A DNA stretch of 64,000 nt from Diorhabda sublineata. Taxonomy: Eukaryota; Arthropoda; Insecta; Coleoptera; Chrysomelidae. The notes under the pieces were generated by a model. The model saw nothing but the letters and a program-made list of their open reading frames with translations, was not told the DNA's origin and made no database searches. The DNA lies in assembly GCF_026230105.1 (NCBI RefSeq), contig NC_079478.1, positions 7,331,653 through 7,395,652 of the forward strand, given 5' to 3'. A program made the position numbers and the translations under genes. Positions 1-13,309 of the stretch are shown piece after piece (position 1 is the stretch's first letter; every line of letters begins with the position of its first letter).

Positions 1-440
1 ACGTTACTGACCACTCTACGGGAAAAATTAAAAAGAAAAGACGCGGAAAGCTATCGTGTTTTCGCACGACAACGCCCCTGCACACAAATCTCATGTTGCC
101 ATGCAAAAAAATAGTGATTTAGGATTTGAATTACTAGAAAACCCCCCTTATTCACCAGATTAGGCTCCGTCCGACTATCATCTCTTCCCTCAACTGAAAA
201 AAAGTTTAAAAGATCGTAAATTTTTTCCAACCGAGGAGGTAATAAAAGCTGTGGAGGTCTGGTTTGCAGAGCAAGAAGAAAAAAATTTTTTTTTGAAAGG
301 TCTAGAGACGTTGTAGGTTCCCTGTAATAAATGTATCCCATCAAGAGGAGAATATGTTGAATAATAAAATATTTTGACATTGAAATTTTGTTTGGGTCTA
401 TAGTAGGCTAAGAATTTTTCAATATATCCTCGTGTATATT
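1..440 (+). pseudogene. mariner transposase C-terminal relic
   Basis: Reading the + strand gives the C-terminal part of a mariner-family transposase: a HDNAPAHKSHVAM block (second catalytic Asp) at about 56-105, then a PPYSPD-APSDYHLF block (third catalytic Asp) at about 146-185, followed by a lysine-rich tail. The codon between D and A in the second block is TAG, so the copy cannot be expressed. The 5' half lies outside the window. It sits in the receptor gene's upstream intron. Confidence 0.8.
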
Positions 441-1409
441 TTTAATGTGCTCTATGAACCGGATATTAACGTATCTTTTAGTCTGCCCAATATACTATCA
501 CAATCATTACATTCAAATTCATTGATAACATTTCCAAATCTGTTATTTTATCCTTAGGATTACCGAACAATTGTTTTAATGTAGTTTGTACTGGATTCAT
601 TTATCAATTTTGAAAATTCTTTCCAATCCTTTTGTATAAACAGGATTAAAAGGCACCAAATGGAATTGTTTTCCATTTTTGTTTTGGGAAAACTGGCCAT
701 GTTGGATGCAATGGAAACAAACAGCCGGGATGTATCTGCTCGAAGTGGTAAATGTCAATTATTTTCCAATTCATAGGTAAACTTTATGGATGGACATTTC
801 GAATTGAGTTTCAAAATAAAATCTCCTACATTTGCCTATTGTTCAAAGTATAAGGATAGTTCAGTCATAAACGGTGATAGGCAACTGTCGATAGCTGTTT
901 ATTCGTATTGTTTATAAAATTCGTTGTTGTACTGTACTGGAAAGTGCTTTGCTCTATACATACATAGTGAATATATTTCTATTATATCAGATCTCAAATC
1001 ATCAGAGTTCAGTAAGTACTCAAGATGTTCCATGATCTGCGGATCATGGCGGCAAACTGAGAAATAATGAAACTACATCGAAAGTGTTAAGAGCTAAATT
1101 ATAGACGTTTTTCCCTAAGTGTCATTCGTAGCCTAAAGATATGCTATGATAATTGTATTGGATAAAATTATCCCATTTAGGGCATAGACGTCCCACTTAA
1201 CACATTAATTTTGAACATTAAAAACTCATAAATGTTATGTAGAGTTTCACGTTCCTCAATGTGATTAATATAATCAGTTCAATTGACGTTAATATAAACA
1301 ACAAAAGGCTTGATTATTTGCAAATATGATCCTAGCTTGCAAACAAATTTTGTTAAATATTGAAATACAGAAAAGAACAAACTAATTATCAATTTGAACA
1401 TTGTTTCAG
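441..1409. other. intronic AT-rich stretch, no gene seen
   Basis: No coding exon or recognisable element was found. It ends with the acceptor TTGTTTCAG of the first dopamine receptor exon in the window. Upstream receptor exons (TM1-TM3) are not present here and should lie to the left of the window. Confidence 0.5.
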
Positions 1410-4400
1410 ATATGGTAGATGGGTGACAAGAAGAGTTGCTTTGGGTAGTATAGCTACAATATGGCTATTGGCGGCTTTGATATCTTTTGTTCCGATTTCA
1501 TTAGAGCTCCACAGGCCACCTCAACCACTAGTTTATAATGCGGGTGGACAGAATTATCCGACATGCGCTCTAGACCTTACTCCCACGTACGCCGTTGTCT
1601 CTAGTTGCATATCTTTCTATGTTCCATGTATTGTAATGATAGGTAAGTTCGCAAAATATTCTCCATCCTCAAGTTTACATATTCTTAAAATACTGGGACA
1701 TATCGCGGAAAAGGTTCGTTAAAATTATAAGGGTTAAGAAATTAGTACTCAAAACTTAAGTTAACCACTTTAATCACACAGAACATGGTAGATAAACCTT
1801 CCAGAGTGTAGTAATAGCTCATTTTTTCTACAAATATTTGAACATAGATCAATAGATACCCTAAAGATGACTGGTACCGTCAGATGGTGTACGGATGGGT
1901 ACCCTGATACAATACGACGAGATTATATAAGATGGACTTGAAGATTCACGATCACATTGATGAGTTGTTCGTGTTTTTAAACACTGAAAATATCAAAACT
2001 GATAAGATAATTGAAATTCAATACCAAGAAAAAGATCTCCTCGATCATGAATGATAATTTCATGAAATACGAACGGTGTCATTAGAAACTTCATGTTTTT
2101 CCATGACGTTTTTGTATATCGCATTCGCAAAAAGAAAATTCATTAATCTGATTTTTATGGAATTTATTAAAAGTTTAATGAATTGCTCAAAAGCCCCTTC
2201 TGCTTATTCATTATATTACTGAAAAACTCTTCATTTCCTTTGAGGCCTCCAAGATTTTTTATTTTATTAGTGTAGTCAAGTCCAATTAAAATTCTCTCCA
2301 AATAATTCACAATACAACTCAAGAAAGTGTCATAATAACAGAAACATCAACTTTATCAAAAATAATTTGATAAACAACGAAACAACCAAATAAAACAAAG
2401 TTGTTAATCAAAAAAATTTTAACAAGAAAGATATCGTAGGGTGTAATTGAAAGCTCAATTTTAGCATGATAAGAAGTTTGATTTCAATTCAAACCCCAGA
2501 GTTTTGTTAGGAGAACATGAAGATGAATGAAAATTGTACAAACACTACATCGATCAACAAAATTTACCTATACAGGGCGTTTCAAAAAAAAGATGGAAAA
2601 CTGAAAAATATTTGGGGTTTGCTCAGTAAAAAATTTACCAGCATCGGTTATTACATCATAATTTTCAATTCAAAATCTGGTAAACTGTATCGAGTTTCAT
2701 CAAGAGCACCTTTTTGGTGTAAAATTAAATGATGTTCACTAGAAATTTTGCTTAATAAATCTAATATTAAAAAAGTTATGTTCAATACTTCTTAGTACCA
2801 ACCGTGTAACTAGCGCCCTCTATGAGAGTCACTTCCAAAACATATGTGTGTAAAATTTCAATACAATGTTACCAGTGGTTTCGGCAAAATCGTAAAAAAT
2901 TTGTATAATTTTTTTTACTGAGCAAAACTCAAATATTTTTCAGTCTTCTATCTATCCTAGAGACGGGATCACATTTTTTAAAACACCCTGTATACAAAAT
3001 AATGTAATTACATCTATTCTTATTTGATTTTGTTGCGGCTTCTATCAATTAAAATCAATAATAACGGTTTATTATTTACTTTTATAATTCAATTCATTTT
3101 GTTTCTGGTTTGTAATTTACAGTTATTTTTAAACTTATATAACTGTAAACTTGATCCTGACAAGTTCTGTCACATTTATGGTGAATCACTTATCCAAGTA
3201 AAATAAAAAATGTAAGAAAAGTTTATGATTGCCACCGTAACATTAGAGCAACGTAGAATAGTCAATTCTGAATAGTACGTCAGCAATTTTTTGTCAGAAG
3301 TATTCGAGAAAATCAGGGAAACCAATCGCAGGAGACGAATCATTCGCCACCACGACAATGCATGCTCTCACACATTAGTTTTAACAAAAACGTTTTTCAA
3401 CAGTCAAAATATTGACCGGTTGGTTCAAACGCATGAAAAAGTGTATTGATCTTAATGAAAAAAAGTTTGAAAAACAATAAAGCCATATCTGATTATGAAT
3501 ATTTGTTTTTATTTGTCTATCTCAAAACTGAAATAGCAACATTGAAGGTACTTATCCCTTCTACGATGGTTGTTTAGATATTCAGCAGGCTTCAACAGCG
3601 AAGCAGACTGATAATTTTTATAAAGAATGCGTGATTAAGTTGTATGTAATTGCATATTCATAAATCAAGTTTATATAATTTTTAGAAAATTATGTAACTT
3701 CATACCAAGCTTCATAATCTGTTTAACAATTTTATCCTACATAGACACGCCAATGAAATTGAGAGTGCCTTTTTCACTATGATAAAATATTCATTTTTAC
3801 GGCTTCGTATTCTGGATTACGGGAAATTGAAGTTCCGAATGAGAGTAGGATAAATTATGTCCTTGTTCTTGAAAATATGAATTTTCCTCCAAGTTTCCAT
3901 CAGAGTTGCCTGAATAGGCAGTGAAAAGACGGTAAACTTACTAATACTTCTTGATAAAAAAAATCCACACGAATTTATAATTATTAAAGAATATTCAAAT
4001 TCTCTTATTTATCTTGTTGAATATGAAACATTTGGAAAACAAATTTGATCGAAAAGTTTGAGAGGATTAGAAATTTTTCCAATTTGATCAAATACGTAGA
4101 TGTTTTAATAGCGCACTGAAGCAAAAAGATACGTAACATTATGGAAAAAATTCCCTCAACAACGTAACTTATTCGATAAAATATTATTTTTATCAAATTT
4201 TTACTTCTTAGACCCTTTTATAAGTTTTTGCTGTTAGATCTTCCTCATTATAAGTCTCTCCATCAATAATTTAACATTTTTCAAAAACTAATTTAACATA
4301 ATCTTACTATCAAACTAATCATTGTTTATAGTACAATTTAATGTTTATTTATATTTATAAATAATTGAAAAAGCTGCAAATCCAAGTCACACCTTCACCA

Positions 4401-7400
4401 CACTTGATTCGCCCTGTTTTTCTGACTGTTTTTATGGAATTTTATTATCAAATCTTCAGTAACTTCTAATCAAAACATTCACTCGAAATTTTGCATAATT
4501 TCATGCTTTAGTTGCTAATATATGAGTGAATAAAAGCATTGTTGAAATCTTTGTATTAATGGAACTTTCAAACTTCAAAATTTCACTAATTGATGGCGCT
4601 ATAAGAAACGATTAGCGATATTAATTTTAAAGTAATATTTATAGGGATATATTGAACATTTGCTATATTTCAATTTCCATTGACCCTAAATATTATTTAA
4701 ATTAAATATGATTCATATATATCACTCACTCCATAACCTCAAGTGGTCAGTTTAATGTTGTCAATAGAAGTTTTTGTAATAATAAAATCAATTATTGAGC
4801 GACGCGCTTACATCAAATAATCGTGCTCTGTTTCTGCAAAAAGGTATGTCAACAAGAGATGAACTACGTTCGAAATGACCGATCAGTGATTGAAAGGACG
4901 TGGCACGTGTCATTATCGAATAGCTCATGATTATAGGCAGGCGATAAAGCTACTAGAGTTAGAAGGATCAAGTGGCATAAATAAACGCACCTTCTTCTTA
5001 GAGTGCCCTATCAAGTCCCTTTGACGTTGGCGATCGGCATGGCAAAACTCTCTCTATGTTGAGCTAATCTAAATAACTGTCCTGCTTCTGTTATCCCAGT
5101 CCATTATCTAGTATTCCTCGACCAAGAGGCTTGTTTCCTTCCAATTCCTCTACGACCTTCAATTTTACCCATCATAATCAACTGGAGGATACTAAGCCGG
5201 CTACCACGCATTATGTGTCCCAAATAAGCTATTTTTCTGCATTTAATGTTATCCACCAACTCACGAACCGCATTTGCTCTGTTAAGGACTGCATAACTGT
5301 CCACGGTATCTTGAGCAAAAGCCTTTAAGCGATTAATGGTGGATATTTTTGACTGCTTCGACACCTTGTAAAACTGACCATATGTAACATTTGATCATCC
5401 GTTCCTGGAGTTGAAATTTTAAATTATCATTAGACAATTGGCCGGTCATTTGTATGGTACGACAAGCGACTTAATACCATATATTTTGCTTTAGAACAGT
5501 TATTGTTTAGACCCATATCGCTTTCCACTCTGTCAATAGCGTTTGAAAGGCATTGAAGTCCATTCAAGTCGTCACACAGTACAACTTTATCGTCTACGTA
5601 TATGATTGTATTTATAAGTTTACTGTTAATTTTTACTCCATATGATAAATTGTGTCTAGCTTGCTTAAAGATATTATCTGAATACAAATTAAACAGTAGT
5701 GGTGAGGGTATGCAACCTTATCTGACTATCTATTTTGCATTCTTTTGTCGATTTTCGTTGATTCCAACGCTCGGCTCTTTCCATTGTATTTCTCCCTTAA
5801 AGGGGTTAGTTCCATCTCGTAGGTCATTTACCAATTGATGGATTCTATAGAACTCGCTGCTCTTCTACCAGCAAGCACAGAGTCATTTGTTTTTCTTTAT
5901 ACACACCATTCAGCCTATTATGGTTTTCTTCAAATATTTTGAATATTATTTTGTTCACGTATTGTGGCTCAGTAGTCACTTCTATTTTAATTCTAGCATT
6001 TTTGGGAAAATTTGTTCCCATTCTAAAAAATAATTATTCTCTGCCCTTCATCTCATCTCCAGCAAGAATTACTAGTTCAAGTGATGCGATTCTGCCAACG
6101 CGAGTTTGGAAACAGCACTTCTTGTTGGAGATGAAGATGATATTAATGAGAAGTTAAATATTCAAAATATTTGAAGAGTAAAACAGGACGAATGACATGT
6201 TACGGCTTATACATTTGTTAGGAAAACAAAGAAAACAAATACTTGCCACAACTTATGCTCAAAAATACGTCAAAATCCTCAGACGATATGTGTGCGTATC
6301 TCCAAATAAATTCTATAAAACCCGTGAAAGCAGTGAGAATTTTATCATGATCTGGAAACCATATTCACAAGCTCTTTTTTTAATCAACGTATATTCAATA
6401 AATTATATATTTATGTATTTTTCTTTGGGTGTAATCACTTTTTAATATTTGGCGTAAGCGCTAATCTGATCACCAAAAATAAACCCTGATCAGCTATTCA
6501 CATTATGATTGGATTTGGAAAAACTAGAACACTCTTATTTATGTGGAGTATACAAAATCAATCAAAACTGGAAAATAATAGACTAAAAAATATTACCTCT
6601 GGAAACTAATAAAAAAATTGGAAAAAATTTGATGAATGTTTCGCTTGGCGAAACTAATTCACCATAATTTGAATTATACTAGTTCTGACAGGAAAGTGAG
6701 AATATTTTTTCAGCGTGATTAATAGTTGAGTGATAATTACTGAATTCAATGTACGTGGATGAGATTGTTGAGTTAATAATACAATCCACCCAAATTAATG
6801 AAAATTATGTACGAGGACGATTTGAGACACGGACGGCTTTTCAATGAAAAAATATTGTATACCACTTCATTTGGAATATTTATTTCACGAGCTATCTCAC
6901 CATACAAAGACACTGATTCAATTAACATTTTCTGACGTAGAATATACGACGTTCTTTGACAATCCGTATTCATCAAGCTATTTTAATACCAAGGAACCAC
7001 TTAGTTATTCCATTGGACGATATACTCTCAGGATTATATTCACACACCTTCTTCTCGATTTCTTTAAGTGTTTTCCAAGACAACAAAGTATTGTAATCTT
7101 TGTATTTATTCAAACAGTTTTTGATCAGTGGGATGAGTTTATACACATGGTGTATCGTACGTGTACACTAAACTATTCGCTATTCACTAAACTGTCCACA
7201 AACACTCAACACTTATCTAATTTATTCACAAACATTGTTTCCTTTTCACTATCTCTAAGACATCGAATCATATACTGACTGTTACGGCTGCTAGAACCTT
7301 AAATAGCAAACAAAAAAAAGGCCTGCTCAGAAAGTGTCTTTATCAAAACAATCAGAATATAATAAAAATGGATAACACTATTTGTTATATTTGACGAAAA

Positions 7401-10400
7401 TTAACTATTCGAGAAGATAAAAAGTTTTAGGAGTGTAGACAAACATCAAAGCTTTTAATTCTTTTTTGTGTTTTAAATTTGTGATGTTGTGCTCAAAGAC
7501 TCCAATACCAAAAGTTACTATACATACCTGCAACTACAAGCATGTCTTAAAGCTTTTAAGTAAGTATTTGGATTTGTTAGTAACTGGAGAAGTCGAAAAG
7601 CTACGGAACACATTATTATAGTGCCAAAGTGAGCTTCATATTTTTCCTATCTTTCATATATTCTACACACAACATCATGAGGATACCTAATATACAGTTT
7701 TTTGTTTACGGTACAACAATCAAAATCGGATTTTGGCATCAAGTTGACATTGTGTTGAATTCAAAATGGCGGCCGTGGGGTTAACAATCGATTTTCTCGT
7801 ATGTACCCGTGTTAGTTTTTCTTGGTTTTTTTCCGTGACTGAGGATTGTAATTATAATATTAGAAAGACTCCTTGGATACATTTTAGATCTATTTCCGTG
7901 GAACAAATACAGCTATAACTGAGTATTTTACAGTTTCTTTGTCAGTATGCGAGTGTTTTCAAGCAATCAAGTTTTTTAGACATTTATTTCCAACTTTTGT
8001 TCAAGTTTATCAAACATGAGTACTTTTTTACATGAAAAGAGCTTTAGTCATAAACCTACTCACTTTCTACAAGTTTCCAATATGCTTTCCAGACTATATT
8101 TACCTACACTGAATACAATACTGCTTAGTCAACAAAAAACAACAAAGCCACGTTTCCGGGTGGAATTTTCGCACTTTTTTAAGTAGCAACTATTTAAGAA
8201 GCCATTTCGCTATAAAATAAATGATAATAATAAGGTCTTTAATTCTACAAATAACTTGACAAATCGCACAGAAATAACAACAGCGTTTGTTTACCACACG
8301 GCGGCCATTTTTGAGTAGGCATCAGCTGATTTTGACAATTCGTTAGATTTTCCACGGTCTATCTAAAACTGTTCTAATTCATACAATCAATAACCCACAT
8401 TATGTTAAATCGAAAAATATTATGAAATAATCGAAGCTTTTATTGTGTTACAGGAATTTACTGCAGACTTTATTGCTATGCACAAAAACATGTGAAAAAT
8501 ATTAGAGCAATCACCAGACCGATCGATTTACCAGATGCAGCTACAAAAAAGAAAAGTACGAAACAGAAGAACAAAGCTCTTCATATCCATCTTCACAATC
8601 ATCACAGTAGTCCATATCACGTTAGTGACCATAAAGCTGCCATAACCGTAGGTTAGTATTTTTAACAAATAACCCCCTTTCGCAGTAAGAATAATTTCAT
8701 TGATCTCTGTCCATTCCTATACCATCTCTTGGATGGTGTAGGAAACTTCCTGGGAAAGCAATAGGAAAATTCACGCATATATAAGAAAAAATTGAGTCTT
8801 ATGATCTTTTATCCCTGCTTCCCACAATCTGGAAATTGTATGGAAGAGTTTAACATAAAAAAATCTATTATGGAAGACAAAATCTTAATTTCATCATACC
8901 AATATGGATTTAGAAAAATTCATTCAACTATAGAGCAAATTCACATGCGAACTAATGTTATTGAGAAATCTTTGGAGAAAAAGAAGGTCAGCTCTACATT
9001 CTTCCTCTATGTAGTGAAAGCCTTTGATAAAGTCTGATATAAAAGACACAAATACAAAATGAATCGACTATTGCCATAATAATACTCAAAACTCAGAAGT
9101 ACTAGCATCATGAATTAAAGAAAGATGCTTGAGGTTTTAGCGAAAAAAATAGTGCTCGAAAATTGATAAAATTTAAGCTTGGATACCATAAAATACAATT
9201 ACCATATTCGCAAACGATACTGCTATTAAAGCAGGAGAATCAAATGGAATGAAGTTAAATCAGTATATGTCAACAAAACTAACAAAAACAATGAATACAT
9301 TCCTGTTGAGCTAGACGCAAGACTACTCTGTCGTGTCGTGTCGTGTCATGAAGAAACATGAAAAACTCTACATAAAATTCACAAAAATGTACTGGGTGCT
9401 TGGAAGAAATTCTGCAACAACAAAATATTGGTATAGAAATGAATCCTTACTACAAGATTGAGGCTGTTCTAGATGAAATAATACTGTTACGAAAGTGTCT
9501 CTGCCCTAGAACCGGTTCTGTCTTGAAATTCGAAAATTCAGCGGAGACGCACGCAGTGCCTTACTTGACTTTTTATTAACCACGGAATCCGGTTGATATT
9601 TTTTTAATATTCGTTTTTATAGCAAACGGTTTATTTACATTGTTTCTTTTGGATAATTTCTAGGAAGATCTATTTGTTTTTTATTTTTCTACAATTTTCA
9701 AGATCTTCTTTTCTATTATAAGCGGGTTCGTTCAGTTCAGTTTATAATAAATAGTCGTACTGAACAGAACGCTTTAGCAAATTAATCAAAGAATTTAAAT
9801 AAATTATTTAAGTTAGTTACGTGATAGTGATAAGTGAATTATTATAAGTTAGTTAAGTGTATTGTATAGTATTTGAATAAATTAAGAACGTTAGAGACAG
9901 TGTCTATTAATTAACCCCTCGAATAGAAATCGGATAAATAAATTAGAAAAACATAAAATTGCTCATAATTCAGAAATTTCGAAACAAAAAAATTAACCAA
10001 CGTTCTTTGATACTGCGCAGAAATAGTGATCCTGGAGATGGAAACTAATCAACAAATTAAAAGAACTTCACAAGATATTAGAAATAACGACTTCATCAAC
10101 TATCGAGAATGAGATCATCTAGCTCCAGGGCAACGTAAATAGAAGACTTTAGAGAAAAAATTCTTTTGAATTAATGGGAGTGAAGATGACAACAAAAAAC
10201 ATAATATTGTGCATAGTAGTCAATACACGTTAAGTATAGATCATAGTAGAATCTAAGGAACACCTTCCTACGTAATAATTTAAGAAGATACACAACTACT
10301 CATCAATCAAATTTTAAAATCACTATTTTAATATCAAAAAAAGCTTTATAAAGAATATTTTATGGAAAAAACTTTATCCACACCTTCCTTAAATGTTTGA

Positions 10401-10877
10401 AACAATCCGTTTCAAAACCTGTTATCGAGTTGCATAAATTAGTGTATGAATCTCTTTTCAGGCATAATAATGGGCGTCTTCCTCATATGCTGGGTTCCGT
10501 TTTTCTGCATAAACATAGTAACAGCCTTTTGCAAAACATGCATACCAGACATCACGTTTAAAATACTCACTTGGCTGGGCTATTCAAACTCAGCTTTCAA
10601 TCCGATAATCTACTCAATTTTTAATACGGAATTCAGAGAAGCTTTCAAGAGAATTTTGACAGCACATTATCCAGCGTGGTGCAAATGTGGTTATCAGAGC
10701 GTCTCATTTAACAACGACAAATACGTGACCGATTATGGCACGAAAACGTTGGTCGTAAATGCCAGAAGAAACGGTAGCTTTGGAGAATATTCGAGCGAGC
10801 ATCTCAGCTGCGAGTCGGTGAGACATACTAGAGTTAATTCCGAAAAGGATATATTGGAAGATATCAGTGCCATTTGA
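1410..10877 (+). CDS. Dop1R1: Dopamine D1-like receptor, 3' part (3 exons)
   Basis: Class A GPCR for dopamine, expected to act at the plasma membrane of neurons through Gs. Coding exons are 1410-1642, 8454-8651 and 10462-10877 (TGA at 10875). Exon one carries the end of intracellular loop 2 (RYGRWVTRR), TM4, the second extracellular loop with YPTCALDLTPTYAVVSS, and TM5. Exon two encodes the third intracellular loop, with YCRLYCYAQKHVK and then SSPYHVSDHKAAITV. Exon three has TM6 (CWVPFF), TM7 (NSAFNPIIYS) and a C-tail containing a WCKCG cysteine pair that may be palmitoylated. Splice phases agree: G|GA and G|GC glycine codons rebuild across both introns. The strings match insect Dop1R1 (fly DopR) closely. 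The N-terminus through TM3 is missing from the window. Introns are 6.8 and 1.8 kb. Confidence 0.93.
2571..2992. mobile_element. MITE with long terminal inverted repeats
   Basis: The ends read TACAGGGCGTTTCAAAAAA and TTTTTTAAAACACCCTGTA, so they are inverted copies. The similarity runs further in: both arms contain GACTGAAAAATATTTG-like and TTTGCTCAGTAAAAAA segments, for about 60-90 bp. A TA flanks both sides, as expected for a Tc1/mariner-type target site. There is no coding capacity. It lies in receptor intron 1643-8453. Confidence 0.75.
3225..3482 (+). pseudogene. mariner (SETMAR-like) transposase relic
   Basis: In + strand translation it shows TLEQRRIVNSE, RRRRIIRHHDNACSHT (the second catalytic Asp block), then a jump directly to WFKRMKKCIDLNEKKFEKQ and a stop at about 3479. 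The intervening region with the third catalytic Asp (normally PPYSPDLAP) is deleted. Stops are also present. Clearly inactive. Confidence 0.7.
3483..4985. other. AT-rich intronic stretch, no gene seen
   Basis: No exon, RNA gene or recognisable element was found on either strand. Short open frames here have no familiar motif. Confidence 0.4.
4990..5860 (-). pseudogene. non-LTR retrotransposon RT/C-terminal relic
   Basis: Reading the - strand from high to low coordinates gives GC-IPSPLLFNLYSDNIF (about 5720-5675), then the reverse transcriptase active-site block IIYVDDKVVL (normally YADD), MGLNNNCSKAKYMVLSR, and then the 3' block KIAYLGHIMRGSR...ILQLIMMGKIEGRRG with WTGITEAGQLFRLAQHRE and IANV near 5050. 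Frames are broken between the two larger pieces and a stop lies in the RQGC motif. This order is typical of insect RTE/Jockey-type non-LTR elements; the exact clade cannot be decided here. It is antisense to the receptor gene. Confidence 0.8.
5861..7740. other. intronic stretch with unassigned open frames
   Basis: A 144-codon open frame at 6844-7278 (+) has no recognisable motif and no splice context. The opposite strand also reads open in parts. I see no known domain on either strand. The sequence left of about 6000 may be the 5' remainder of the adjacent non-LTR relic. Confidence 0.3.
7750..8335. mobile_element. possible inverted-repeat element around GGCGGCC motifs
   Basis: The left end contains TTCAAAATGGCGGCCGTGGGG (about 7759-7779). 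The right end reads, in reverse complement, CTCAAAAATGGCCGCCGTGTGG (about 8295-8317). These arms of about 20 bp bracket roughly 550 bp of AT-rich non-coding DNA just upstream of the receptor's second exon. A target-site duplication could not be defined, so this is tentative. Confidence 0.35.
8775..9480 (+). pseudogene. Jockey-like reverse transcriptase relic
   Basis: The + strand reads YQYGFRKIHSTIEQIH, TNVIEKSLEKKKVSSTFFLYV and VKAFDKV, the well-known N-terminal RT blocks of insect Jockey-like elements (normally FGFRxxHSTxEQ and AFDKVWH). Further down, at about 9388-9420, is MYWVLGRNS, the conserved WLLGRNSxL block. The active-site YADD region is lost and several frames are broken. It lies in the last receptor intron. 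Confidence 0.75.
9485..9995. mobile_element. possible solo LTR
   Basis: It begins TGTTACGAAAGTGTCTCTG, typical of insect Ty3/gypsy LTR starts, and continues for about 500 bp with an AGTTCAGTTTATAATAAATAG core-promoter-like stretch and AGAGACAGTGTCTATT before a less certain end. No second LTR, primer-binding site or gag/pol sequence is visible, and the 3' boundary is not defined. Confidence 0.3.
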
Positions 10878-11180
10878 CAGGATTGTGCCAATTTGCAAGA
10901 TACCATGGTGTAGAATAGAGGTATAAAATTGAGATTTTTGAATAATATAGAATCAAAATAGTTTTCAGTTAATTCCTGCCAAAAGTATAATTAATACTCA
11001 TAAACATATTATAATGAAGATATTTATGTTCAAGTTTGAAATTTAAGAGCTTGAAGATATTGAATATAGGCTCGTGAGCAAAATAATTTACTCAAGTCGC
11101 ACGTTCTCGGTCAAAAGTCTCTACCTTAGCTTTATAATGGGTGGTCTATATTAATATTGAGTTATTTTGGGCTAAAGAAA
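10878..11180 (+). other. receptor 3' untranslated region, boundary unknown
   Basis: Follows the receptor TGA at 10875-10877. It is AT-rich, without another gene. I did not find a clear AATAAA close to the stop, so the transcript end is not placed. Confidence 0.4.
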
Positions 11181-11189
11181 AAATATTAA

Positions 11190-11840
11190 ACAAAAAGGAA
11201 TCTTAAATAATGGAAAACGGTTATAAATAACAGTAAATGCTCGAATGTATGTAAGTCCAGGCTACGCACTTGCGGCAATTTCGACATCCTGTTAATACTG
11301 CCGTACGTAACTTGCAGTATGTGAACGGCCATTGTATTATTTTCGAGGAGGAGGCACCTCCAAAAGCCACGTTTTCTTTTATGCAACACTACGCAAATTT
11401 TTCTATAGATCTTCTGTAGATTCGTCCGTTTCTATCGCTACCATGTAAACATACTCTGCTTTCGTCTGAGGAGACAACGAGCTCTATTGTTCGTCAGTTT
11501 AACTAACGTGTTCTCTGACAAATCGTAGATGGGCTGGAGTTAATTTAAGGCCAGTAGATGGCTCAAGATTAGTTGCCTTAAATCTTCATCTGACTATACA
11601 GACACTCACAGCCATTCCTCGCGTTTCTCTGAGCTCTTTTTGAGATTAAACACCGATGTACTTTTTCTTTCGCATCTTCTATCAAAGTTACTAGTCTGTT
11701 GTTGACGACGGTACACTCTGGAACCAGCAGATTGTCTCATGTTCAGCGCACTGGCCACTGCTCGCTGACTTGTCTCTATAAAGTGACCGCCTGAGCAGCT
11801 TTATCATTTGTTGTGTGCATTTATAGGTAGATTTCTCGAT
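11190..11840 (-). pseudogene. Tc1-like transposase relic
   Basis: On the - strand, running from 11840 downwards, it reads MRQSAGSRVYRR with FDRR (N-terminal helix-turn-helix part), then SSDESRVCLHGSDRNGRIYRR and ENVAFGGAS (catalytic core around the first or second Asp of Tc1-like enzymes). Stops and frameshifts separate the blocks, and the C-terminal third is missing. A shorter relative lies at 14440-14655. Confidence 0.75.
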
Positions 11841-12116
11841 TGTTGTTAACGGAGATGTGTATTGGATGGCTTTTGATTGCTAACTAATAGTAACGAGTCT
11901 GGTACATACTATTTTAAACAAGCACAAAAATTAGCTTTTAGATGTTACTGAGAAAATGACTTTCGATTGCAGGAGTGACGCCTGAGTTGATTTTTATGCT
12001 CACAAGTGATCATTTTTAATTGATCCTCATATCAATTTATCATAATTTGATTCGTAATGAATTTTAATACTGTTATTCCGTGTTCACGACGTAATAAATC
12101 TTATATCGTAGCACAA

Positions 12117-12927
12117 TACGAGGTCTGACTATTAAATAACGAGACTAGTTACGAAAAAGGGTTTTATTATAAAAATTATTCTACATTCGAATGCTTCCCT
12201 TCAATATACTCTCCTCTCTTCGCCACACATCTTTCCATACGTTTTTTCCATTGATCGAAGCACTGCTGGAAGTCTTCTTTGGTGAGTGCCTTTAGGAGCT
12301 CTGCCGTTTTTGCTTTACCGCTTCCATCGACTCAAATCGAGTCCCTTTCAAAGCAGATCTTTTTCTAACCTTTCAAGGAAATCTGAGCAGATCCGTTGAC
12401 GCAAGATCTTTTGGTCAGGAGCCAGATTTTTTGGCACCAGCTTCGCACAACTTCGGTGATGTGTAATTCCTCGTGTAAAATTTTTCTAACTGTTTCTTTA
12501 TTGGCGCTTACAGCCTCGAAAATCATCCGGATGTTCATTCAACGATCTGCATGCACAATTTAGTTGATTTTTGTCATTGTTTTCAGAGTTGAAACAGTCA
12601 CAGGACGACCCGGATGCTTCAGTTCTCTCTCGGTCCTCACTAAAGCGCTAACTCCACTCAAAAATACGCGCACGAGATAGAGAAGACCATTTGCAACACT
12701 TTAAAGCACTCAGTCGAAGGTTCTTCAATTTAACGAGAAATTTGAGATTGATACGTTGCTTGTATTTTTTGGTACGAAAAAAAAACACGTTCGTTTCCAA
12801 CCTCTACTGCACAAATACAAGAATAGTGATGGAAAAGTGTTTTGGGACGTGCATAGACAAGATATCTTAATACCCAACGCACTACTCGTTTTTTACCCCA
12901 CTTGTCTACTAATAAGTAGACCTCGTA
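12117..12927. mobile_element. mariner-type element with TIRs, TA target site and decayed interior
   Basis: The element is 12119-12925, flanked by TA on both sides. The left end is CGAGGTCTGACTATTA; the right end in reverse complement is CGAGGTCTACTTATTA. Near the left end the - strand reads FQQCFDQWKKRMERC followed by GEYIEGKHS, the C-terminus of a DD34D mariner transposase; the rest of the interior is decayed. At about 807 bp it is shorter than a full mariner (about 1.3 kb), so it is a deletion derivative. Confidence 0.8.
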
Positions 12928-13309
12928 TGCAGTAGCTGAATAAATAACAATGATTCATCAAAACCTATACTTTCCCTTTTCAATTAATAGATGTTTTATT
13001 CATACGACGGCTGTAGTAACGCGCATTGTCGATAATAATTACCGATTCTCCAGAGGGAGTCTCATAAGTAATGTCGGTTTTCATGTGATAGATTTCCTAC
13101 ACCTCAATTTCAACATCATGCAATTTGTTTCTGCTTCTGTGATTCTTTTTGTTTATTGACAACGCAGTGTATTTTTATATTAAATAGTATAAATAAATAT
13201 AAAATTGAAATTCGTTTATTGTTAAGATATTATTGGTAACAAAAGCTTATAGTGGCCGTGCCAGCAAGGAAAATGTGAGAAATATCCAGGTCAAGTCAAC
13301 GGAAAGCGG

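Noticed and set aside
6844..7278. 144-codon open frame on the + strand
   Set aside because: No motif or splice signals, and it lies inside a long receptor intron; the opposite strand is also partly open.
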